DNA from: JABDGC01 sp964466595
Lineage (GTDB): Bacteria; Pseudomonadota; Gammaproteobacteria; DSM-16500
Direction of reading: 5' to 3'
NCBI GenBank assembly: GCA_964466595.1
Contig: CAYXNR010000076.1
Span: 1-6,959 of the forward strand
DNA length: 6,959 nucleotides
Shown here: positions 1 to 5,432 of the stretch, one piece after another
How positions within the stretch are numbered: the stretch's first letter is position 1
Layout of the letters: each line of letters starts with the position of its first letter
Made by a program: the position numbers and the translations under genes
Notes under the pieces: model-generated
What the model saw: the letters and a program-made list of their open reading frames with translations, nothing else
Database searches by the model: none
What the model was told of the DNA's origin: nothing

Positions 1-1380
1 TATTTGCTGTGGGGTTGCCGGCATATGGCCTGGCCCATTAGAATAAAAAATAGAATCTCCCTCATACCAGGGGAGTTTTTTGACTCGTCTTTTCCATTCA
101 GGAGAGGAGACGACTCCCGAGAGTTCTTCATCCAATTCAACGCCACTCGGTTTACCAAAACCAAAGCGGGATAAAATGTTGTCGATTTGGTGAATGCCTA
201 ATTTGGTTGCCAACTCATAAAAATAAACGTCACAGGAGGTTGCAAGCGCTTTAACTAGATTAACCTTACCATGGGCATGCATGTCACGAAAAACATGGTT
301 GCTATTATTCAGCATGAACCACCCTGGATCAAAAATAGTATCTGTAGGAGAGATCAGTTCCTTATCAAGGGCTTCGAGGGCGAGATAGGGTTTGATTGTT
401 GAAGCAAGCGGGTAGAGACCGCGTACGGCGCGGTTGTAGAGCGGATGATCCGGCCATTGTTGTAGTTTGCGAAAATCAGCCGGGGAGATCCCTAAAACAA
501 ATTGATTAGTGTCATAGCTCGGCATGCTCACCATGGCTAAAACTTGTCCGCTCTGTGGTTCAATAGCAACCAGCGCACCACGATGTCCCGCCATCGCCTT
601 TTCTACCTGAAGCTGTAGGCGACTATCAAGGGAAAGATAAAGATTTTTTCCAGGGACAGGGTTGGTTTGCTTTAAAATACGTACGGCTTCGCCATTCGCA
701 TCGGTTTCAATCTCTTGATAGCCGGTTGTACCGTGTAAGGCTTGTTCATAGTATTTTTCAATGCCCAGTTTTCCAATGTAGTGACTCGCGCTATAGTTAG
801 CGACATCAATTTTATTCAATTCTTCTGTATTGATTTGACCCAAATAACCCAGGACATGACTAAAACTTTCCCCTAGGGGATAATGGCGTAGTAAACGACC
901 CTTAATGAGCAAGCCGGGAAAACGATGTTGATTTTCAGCAAAACGCGAAACCTCAAGTTCTGTCAGACGCAATTTTAAGGGGATTTCTTCAAAACGGCGG
1001 TGTTGCTTCAATTGCTTATGAAATAAGCTCAGGTCTGCATCGGATAAGCGAATCAGTTTATTAATCTCAAGCAGCACCTTGGACAGATTGTGGGTTTTAT
1101 CTGGAATAACATCTAAACTGAAGACGGGAGTATTATCTGCAAGTAAAATGCCATTCCGGTCGTAAATTAAGCCGCGAGTCGGTTCAAGAGGGATCAAATC
1201 CATTGAGTTGTGAATCGAAAGCGTGGTATAAACTTGATTTTTATGGATTTGTAAGTACGCCAAGCGCCCAATTAATAGAAAAAGCAGGATGAAGATGAAC
1301 AGCAGGGCCGTGAAGGCGCGCCGCGCTGTCAACTGAATTTCATGACTAATATTTTTAAAAGGAACCTGCGTTTTTGACAT
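1..1380 (-). CDS. mrdA: Penicillin-binding protein 2 (peptidoglycan D,D-transpeptidase), 3' end outside window
   Basis: This is a class B penicillin-binding protein that cross-links peptidoglycan during rod elongation, working with RodA and MreB at the inner membrane. The open frame gives 460 residues without a stop; E. coli PBP2 has about 630, so the C-terminus with the KTG motif lies beyond position 1. Residues 1-22 are cytoplasmic and about 23-39 form a single membrane anchor. The PBP-dimer domain follows, with PTRGLIYDRNG at 67-77 and the IGKLGIEKYYE block at about 202-212. The transpeptidase domain carries the active-site box STIK (Ser327, Lys330) after GLYPLA, and SCD (382-384) in the SxN position, as in E. 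coli PBP2. The ATG at 1380 has GAGGA (1394-1390) 9 bases upstream. The usual GIGQG box reads SNGPG near the window edge. Its upstream neighbour is divergent, so mrdA probably starts its operon. Family identity is secure; a second PBP2 paralogue is possible. Confidence 0.95.
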   Translation of the reverse strand, partial: MSKTQVPFKNISHEIQLTARRAFTALLFIFILLFLLIGRLAYLQIHKNQVYTTLSIHNSMDLIPLEPTRGLIYDRNGILLADNTPVFSLDVIPDKTHNLSKVLLEINKLIRLSDADLSLFHKQLKQHRRFEEIPLKLRLTELEVSRFAENQHRFPGLLIKGRLLRHYPLGESFSHVLGYLGQINTEELNKIDVANYSASHYIGKLGIEKYYEQALHGTTGYQEIETDANGEAVRILKQTNPVPGKNLYLSLDSRLQLQVEKAMAGHRGALVAIEPQSGQVLAMVSMPSYDTNQFVLGISPADFRKLQQWPDHPLYNRAVRGLYPLASTIKPYLALEALDKELISPTDTIFDPGWFMLNNSNHVFRDMHAHGKVNLVKALATSCDVYFYELATKLGIHQIDNILSRFGFGKPSGVELDEELSGVVSSPEWKRRVKKLPWYEGDSIFYSNGPGHMPATPQQI

Positions 1381-1405
1381 AAGTGGCTATCCTCAGCCCA
1401 TAAAA

Positions 1406-1423
1406 TGTCATTCTTTTGTCATT
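1406..1423. repeat. Direct repeat TGTCATT x2 with 11-bp period
   Basis: TGTCATT occurs at 1406-1412 and again at 1417-1423, offset by 11 bp, close to one DNA turn. It lies 26 bases upstream of the mrdA start. Repeats on one face of the helix can be binding sites for a regulator, but the motif is short and AT-rich and I recognise no specific regulator. Confidence 0.4.
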
Positions 1424-1424
1424 T

Positions 1425-1454
1425 TTTTACCACTATTTTAAGTAGGTGGTAAAA
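1425..1454. promoter_or_regulatory. 9-bp inverted repeat, operator-like, between divergent genes
   Basis: TTTTACCAC at 1425-1433 and GTGGTAAAA at 1446-1454 are perfect reverse complements separated by 12 bases. Their centres are 21 bp apart, about two helical turns, as expected for a dimeric regulator touching two major grooves. The right arm covers the place where a -35 element would lie for the extended -10 at 1463-1471, so a bound protein could repress or activate the small exported-protein gene. It also lies upstream of mrdA. It is not followed by a T-tract on either strand, so it does not look like a terminator. The regulator is unknown. Confidence 0.5.
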
Positions 1455-1466
1455 GCAAAATTTGCT
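1454..1466. repeat. Small palindrome AGCAAA-A-TTTGCT
   Basis: AGCAAA (1454-1459) and TTTGCT (1461-1466) are perfect reverse complements around one central base. The palindrome overlaps the TG of the extended -10 element and abuts the right arm of the larger inverted repeat. It could be a second operator or a chance AT-rich palindrome. Confidence 0.35.
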
Positions 1467-1471
1467 ATAAT
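1463..1471 (+). promoter_or_regulatory. Extended -10 promoter TGCTATAAT
   Basis: TGCTATAAT is a full consensus extended -10 (TGnTATAAT) for the housekeeping sigma factor. No good -35 hexamer is seen 17 bases upstream (positions 1443-1448), which fits an extended -10 promoter or one needing an activator. Transcription would start near 1478, giving a leader of about 75 bases before the ATG at 1554. Confidence 0.6.
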
Positions 1472-1475
1472 TACA

Positions 1476-1507
1476 AGCCATTCTCGTCTGCATTACTGAG
1501 AATGGTT
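1476..1507 (+). promoter_or_regulatory. Stem-loop at the 5' end of the small-protein mRNA
   Basis: AGCCATTCTC (1476-1485) pairs with GAGAATGGTT (1498-1507) in a 10-bp stem with one G-T pair and a 12-base loop. The inner 8 bp are perfect. The predicted transcript start (about 1478) lies in the first bases of the stem, so the mRNA would begin with this structure and continue as an AT-rich single strand to the ribosome-binding site. Such 5' stem-loops can protect mRNAs from decay. A protein operator is the main alternative. Confidence 0.5.
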
Positions 1508-1553
1508 ATTATAATTAATACTGTATCATTTTATAACCTTAGGAGAAATTGTT

Positions 1554-1847
1554 ATGAAATTTAAATTATTAGTCCTGTTGGCCTTCGTCGGAATTTGTGC
1601 CAGCTCGCTAACTATAGCGGAGAATGCTAATAGAATGTTAGCTGATTCTTCAAACACGAATTCACAGCCTGCCCTTAATCTCGCTGATAATACGGATAAC
1701 TCCCAAACCGGCAGCAGCACCGATAATTCGGCCGGTAACAGCGATAATTCGGCTGCAACGGATAATTCGGGCAGTTCTCAAGATAGCGTGCCTCCGAATA
1801 ATGATGACACCAGCACGGATACTGGCACGGGAGATGATGACTATTAA
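1554..1847 (+). CDS. Small exported acidic Asp/Asn/Ser/Thr-rich protein, function unknown
   Basis: I do not recognise this 97-residue protein. AGGAG at 1541-1545 lies 8 bases before the ATG, a strong ribosome-binding site. Residues 1-22 look like a Sec signal peptide: Lys2 and Lys4, a hydrophobic core at about 5-19, and possible cleavage after Ala22 (LTIA/EN). Cys15 is preceded by Ile, so a lipoprotein lipobox is not satisfied. The rest is low-complexity and probably disordered. The triplet DNS recurs at 48-50, 57-59, 64-66 and 70-72, and the chain ends GDDDY. After Arg27 there are no Lys or Arg residues but a dozen Asp, so the mature protein is very acidic. The gene has its own promoter, leader hairpin and terminator, indicating a monocistronic unit. 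An exported or periplasmic acidic peptide, perhaps cation-binding, is a guess only. Confidence 0.75.
   Translation: MKFKLLVLLAFVGICASSLTIAENANRMLADSSNTNSQPALNLADNTDNSQTGSSTDNSAGNSDNSAATDNSGSSQDSVPPNNDDTSTDTGTGDDDY
1722..1770 (+). repeat. Three in-frame copies of GATAATTCGG
   Basis: The 10-mer GATAATTCGG occurs at 1722-1731, 1743-1752 and 1761-1770, with offsets of 21 and 18 bases, both multiples of three. Each begins a Asp-Asn-Ser unit in the small exported protein. Looser copies (GATAATACG, GATAACTCC) lie at 1685-1702. This suggests growth of the coding region by repeat duplication or slippage, which would change length without breaking frame. Confidence 0.65.
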
Positions 1848-1849
1848 AA

Positions 1850-1893
1850 CTGTTTATACGGTATTGTCCCTGAGGGGATAATACCGTTAACAG
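1850..1893. terminator. Long hairpin between convergent genes, probable bidirectional terminator
   Basis: ACGGTAT plus TGTCCC (1858-1870) pairs with GGGATA plus ATACCGT (1875-1887) around a TGAG loop, giving a 13-bp stem with one G-T pair. CTGTT (1850-1854) and AACAG (1889-1893) extend it past a small asymmetric bulge. It begins 3 bases after the stop of the small protein and lies about 40 bases beyond the stop of the convergent M20 gene. Neither side has a clean T-tract (minus side ends in AGTTTTAA, plus side in CTCTTCTC), so termination efficiency is uncertain, but position and stem strength fit a shared terminator. Confidence 0.65.
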
Positions 1894-1906
1894 CTCTTCT
1901 CAATTT

Positions 1907-1924
1907 CATCCTATAGAAAGGATG
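1907..1924 (-). terminator. Weak hairpin just past the M20 peptidase stop
   Basis: CATCCT (1907-1912) and AGGATG (1919-1924) form a 6-bp stem with a 6-base loop, starting 9 bases after the M20 stop codon when read on the minus strand. There is no T-run behind it. It may be a 3'-end structure or chance; the stronger hairpin further on is the better terminator. Confidence 0.25.
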
Positions 1925-1933
1925 CCAAAGCTC

Positions 1934-3346
1934 TTATTTTTCTCTTAGATAATGCTCCCTCAGCACCTCAGCAATACAACAAGTTAGCTTTTTTCCTGTC
2001 GGTATATGCAAAAATTCGTTCGGTCCATGGGCATTGGAAGAGGGCCCTAGTAAGCCTGTAATTAAAAATTGTGCCTCGGGAAAGCGCTTGCCAAGCATGC
2101 CCATAAAAGGAATAGAGCCGCCTTCGCCCCAATAGACAACGCCTTTACCAAAATAGGTTTTGGAAGCCTGGTCTGCAGCATTTTTGAGCCAAGCACTTTC
2201 TTGAGGGGCGTTCCATCCCGAGCCGCTGTCTGTAATTTCATAGCGTATTTTAGCGTGATAGGGGGGATTGGCTTCTAAGGTGGTTTTTAAAATTTTAGCT
2301 GCTTTTTCTGCGTCAGTAGTAGGCGGTAAACGGAGAGATAATTTAAAGGCAAGTTTGGGTAGGGTGACATTTCCAGCGTTTTTAATCTCTGGGAACCCAT
2401 CGCTGCCTATCAAAGAAAGAGCGGGTTTCCAGCTGTGGTTTAAAATCAATTCAAGCGGCTGTAAGGAGAGAGGTTTGACGCCGCTTGTAAAGGGCAGCAT
2501 TTTGTAAATTTCATCTCCCAAAATAGCTGCAGCCTCCTTGGTTTGTTTCATCCTTTGATCTGGAATGGAAGCATGCAGGTCATGCAGTAAAATTTCACCT
2601 GTGCTGTCTTTTTCGATACGGTTTAATAATTGCCGCAAAATTTGAAAGCAAGAAGGAACGATGCCGCTGCCCATGCCTGAATGAATGCCCTGTGTCAGAA
2701 CTTCAATCTGTAAAATGCCGCTGCTTAGACCTCGTAAAGAAGTTGTTACCCATAATTGCTCGTAATTCCCGCAGCCAGAATCAAGACAGATAATTAAATT
2801 GGGCTCGCCCACACGATCTTGTAGGGCTTCTAGATAATAGGGTAAGTCGTAGCTGCCGCTTTCTTCGCAGGCCTCTATTAAAATAACACAACGCGCGTGA
2901 GGCAATTTTTGAGCTCTTAAAGATAAAATGGCGGCTAAAGAAGCAAAGGCAGCATAGCCATCATCGGCACTACCTCTGCCGTAGAGCTTGTCGCCTTGTC
3001 GGACCGGCTTCCAAGGATGGAGTTCAGGATCCCAGCCGCTCATTTCCGGTTGCTTATCTAAATGGCCATACAAGAGCACTGTTTCCTCTGAAGAACCCGG
3101 AAGCTCCATAAAAATAATGGGGGTGCGCTTATTCAATTGAATAACTTCTACGCTTAAATCTGGCGGGCCTTGTTGCTTACACCAGTCGGCAATCAGGTTA
3201 ACTGCTTGCATCATATGCCCATTTTCCTGCCAGGCGGGATCAAAATGCGGTGATTTATTAGGAATACGTATATAGTCCATCAGTGTGGGAATAATATTTT
3301 TTTCCCAGAGATTTTGAATAAAAGCTTGGTTTTCTTGGCTATTCAT
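1934..3346 (-). CDS. M20-family zinc metallopeptidase/deacylase
   Basis: This is a 470-residue M20 enzyme (carnosinase, ArgE, DapE and CPG2 relatives), cytoplasmic because no signal peptide is seen. The full two-metal set is visible, numbering from the ATG at 3346: GHLD (His95, Asp97), the bridging Asp128 in YGRGSADD, catalytic Glu161 and metal ligand Glu162 in EACEES, Asp189 in CLDSG, and His440 in NAHGPNEF. His222 (GIHSG) in the lid domain, about 206-372, is the usual substrate-contacting His. Length and the GWDPEL..W block match the dipeptidase-like branch, so a peptide or N-acyl amino acid is the likely substrate. The exact one cannot be read. The usual lysine of DxKG is missing (DDGY). 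I chose 3346 because AAAGGA lies 8 bases upstream; TTG 3367 and ATG 3355 lack this. The gene follows the DAHP synthase by 25 bases and is probably co-transcribed. Confidence 0.9.
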   Translation of the reverse strand: MNSQENQAFIQNLWEKNIIPTLMDYIRIPNKSPHFDPAWQENGHMMQAVNLIADWCKQQGPPDLSVEVIQLNKRTPIIFMELPGSSEETVLLYGHLDKQPEMSGWDPELHPWKPVRQGDKLYGRGSADDGYAAFASLAAILSLRAQKLPHARCVILIEACEESGSYDLPYYLEALQDRVGEPNLIICLDSGCGNYEQLWVTTSLRGLSSGILQIEVLTQGIHSGMGSGIVPSCFQILRQLLNRIEKDSTGEILLHDLHASIPDQRMKQTKEAAAILGDEIYKMLPFTSGVKPLSLQPLELILNHSWKPALSLIGSDGFPEIKNAGNVTLPKLAFKLSLRLPPTTDAEKAAKILKTTLEANPPYHAKIRYEITDSGSGWNAPQESAWLKNAADQASKTYFGKGVVYWGEGGSIPFMGMLGKRFPEAQFLITGLLGPSSNAHGPNEFLHIPTGKKLTCCIAEVLREHYLREK

Positions 3347-3354
3347 CGTTGGCA

Positions 3355-3360
3355 TCCTTT
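3355..3360 (-). promoter_or_regulatory. Ribosome-binding site that fixes the M20 start
   Basis: On the minus strand AAAGGA (3360-3355) is followed by an 8-base spacer and the ATG at 3346. The motif overlaps the first base of the in-frame ATG at 3355, so that codon and the upstream TTG at 3367 are unlikely starts. The whole signal lies in the 25-base gap after the DAHP synthase stop. Confidence 0.65.
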
Positions 3361-3371
3361 TAAACAAGCGC

Positions 3372-4442
<1,071 letters not shown>

Positions 4443-4464
4443 ATTTATGGTTGCAAACCGAGGA

Positions 4465-4493
4465 TTTACGTTATATTTATAAGGTATTAGAAT
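4465..4493 (+). promoter_or_regulatory. Candidate promoter for the arginase-like/uvrC unit
   Basis: TTTACG (4465-4470) and TAGAAT (4488-4493, five of six to TATAAT) are separated by 17 bases. A start near 4500 would give a leader of about 37 bases to the ATG. TTGCAA at 4451-4456 with TATATT at 4472-4477 is an alternative with a short 15-base spacer. Confidence 0.35.
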
Positions 4494-4498
4494 GAAAA
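4470..4498 (-). promoter_or_regulatory. Candidate promoter for the DAHP synthase/M20 unit
   Basis: On the minus strand TTTTCA (4498-4493) and TATAAC (4475-4470, five of six to TATAAT) are 17 bases apart. A start near 4463 would leave a leader of about 20 bases without a clear ribosome-binding site. It overlaps the divergent plus-strand candidate, so the two promoters may interfere. Confidence 0.35.
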
Positions 4499-4528
4499 GT
4501 TAGCATATCTCTCTTACCCAAGCAATCT

Positions 4529-4533
4529 GAGGA
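4529..4533 (+). promoter_or_regulatory. Ribosome-binding site of the arginase-like gene; bears on its start
   Basis: GAGGA at 4529-4533 is only 3 bases from the ATG at 4537 but 9 bases from the in-frame ATG at 4543. The spacing favours initiation at 4543, which would remove two residues (Met-Lys) from the protein. Confidence 0.55.
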
Positions 4534-4536
4534 AAA

Positions 4537-5430
4537 ATGAAAATGACAAAAAAAAATATTCATCTGCTAGGCTATGCTTCAGCTTTGGGCGGCGTGAACC
4601 CAGAATGTGGTCAGGGACCGCTTTTACTTCAACAATCAAAAGAATTAAATCAATTGTGGAAGGAACTTGCAGAAAAGGGAAGAGCCTCACAATGGGATAA
4701 GATTTTTCAGCCGCTTCCTTTTCCTCCAGAAAAAAAAGCAGATGAGATCAAACGCCTCTGCCAGAACTTGGCTTTGCGTACAGCTGAGTTAACACAAAAA
4801 GAAGAGTTATTTATCGTCTTCGGCGGTGATCATACTTCTGCGATTGGTACCTGGAGCGGTGTTCACCACGTTCTGCAGCAACCCCTCGGCTTAATTTGGG
4901 TTGATGCGCATATGGATAGTCATACACCAGAGACCTCAGAAACGGGACGCTTTCATGGCATGTCCTTGGCAGCGCTCTTAGGCTATGGTGATTCACGTTT
5001 TACCGACTTGCTTTCTTCTACGCTTAAAATTAATCCCGAGCAGCTTTGCTTGATAGGTGTGAGAAGCTATGAAGGGGGAGAAATCAAGCTCTTACAAAAA
5101 CTGGGGGTGCGGATCTTCTTTATGGATGAGGTGAAAAAAAGAGGCTTGCCTATTATTTTTAAAGAAGCTTTGGCGCTCGCAAACCGAGGAACAGCAGGGT
5201 TTGGTCTCAGTGTGGATGTGGACAGCTTAGATCCGCGAGAAGCCCCAGGCGTCGATGTGCCTGAGCCAGAAGGCTTGAGTGTAAAAGACTTAAGTGAGGT
5301 GCTACAAGGGATTGCGGAGCATCCTCGTCTTAAAGGGATCGAGGTTGTTGAATTCAATCCCCATAGAGATATCGAGCAATTAACAGAAAAAGCAATTGTG
5401 ACCTTAGTGCAGGCAATGTTAGGGCCTTGA
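4537..5430 (+). CDS. Arginase/agmatinase-superfamily binuclear manganese hydrolase, probable arginase
   Basis: The 297-residue protein belongs to the ureohydrolase superfamily; a true arginase turns L-arginine into ornithine and urea in the cytoplasm. All metal ligands are visible: His99 in GGDHT, Asp123/His125/Asp127 in DAHMD, and Asp227/Asp229 in SVDVDSLDP. His140 (FHG) and Glu272 (VVEFNP) match the catalytic His141 and guanidinium-binding Glu277 of human arginase I. The loop HTPETSETGRFHG resembles arginase more than agmatinase or HutG. However, the residues that hold the amino-acid end of arginine differ: Asn130, Ser137, Asp183 and Thr246 of the human enzyme align with His129, Thr136, Glu179 and Val241. 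The fold and metal chemistry are secure; arginine as substrate is likely but not proven. The start may be 4543 (Met3), which suits the ribosome-binding site better. uvrC follows after 2 bases. Confidence 0.9.
   Translation: MKMTKKNIHLLGYASALGGVNPECGQGPLLLQQSKELNQLWKELAEKGRASQWDKIFQPLPFPPEKKADEIKRLCQNLALRTAELTQKEELFIVFGGDHTSAIGTWSGVHHVLQQPLGLIWVDAHMDSHTPETSETGRFHGMSLAALLGYGDSRFTDLLSSTLKINPEQLCLIGVRSYEGGEIKLLQKLGVRIFFMDEVKKRGLPIIFKEALALANRGTAGFGLSVDVDSLDPREAPGVDVPEPEGLSVKDLSEVLQGIAEHPRLKGIEVVEFNPHRDIEQLTEKAIVTLVQAMLGP
5421..5424 (+). promoter_or_regulatory. uvrC ribosome-binding site inside the end of the arginase-like gene
   Basis: AGGG at 5421-5424 lies 8 bases before the uvrC ATG at 5433 and within the last codons of the preceding gene, whose stop is at 5428-5430. 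Ribosomes finishing the first gene would cover this site, so translational coupling is likely. Confidence 0.5.
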
Positions 5431-5432
5431 AC

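Noticed and set aside
1..66. Suspected frameshift near the end of the PBP2 fragment
   Set aside because: Codon-by-codon reading from the ATG keeps one open frame to position 1, and the odd segment has the same length as in E. coli PBP2.
1510..1515. Second TATAAT upstream of the small protein
   Set aside because: The hexamer 17 bases upstream (TCTGCA) matches the -35 consensus poorly, and the extended -10 at 1463-1471 is better.
1590..1601. Possible lipoprotein lipobox at Cys15 of the small protein
   Set aside because: The residue before Cys is Ile, not Gly, Ala or Ser, so the lipobox rule fails; a standard signal peptidase site after Ala22 fits better.
1526..1720. Minus-strand open frame opposite the small exported protein
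   Set aside because: No ribosome-binding site or recognisable domain, and it lies across the promoter leader and the repeat region of a better-supported gene.
2069..2507. Two plus-strand open frames opposite the M20 peptidase
   Set aside because: They overlap conserved M20 sequence on the other strand and show no motif or start signal.
4451..4470. TyrR-box-like inverted motif TGCAAA-N7-TTTACG upstream of the DAHP synthase
   Set aside because: A TyrR box is TGTAAA-N6-TTTACA; here the spacing is 7 and each arm has a mismatch, so I do not call an operator, though the location beside an aromatic-pathway gene is suggestive.
4811..5357. Minus-strand open frames within the arginase-like gene
   Set aside because: Both are antisense to conserved active-site segments, with compositions expected from a shadow frame.
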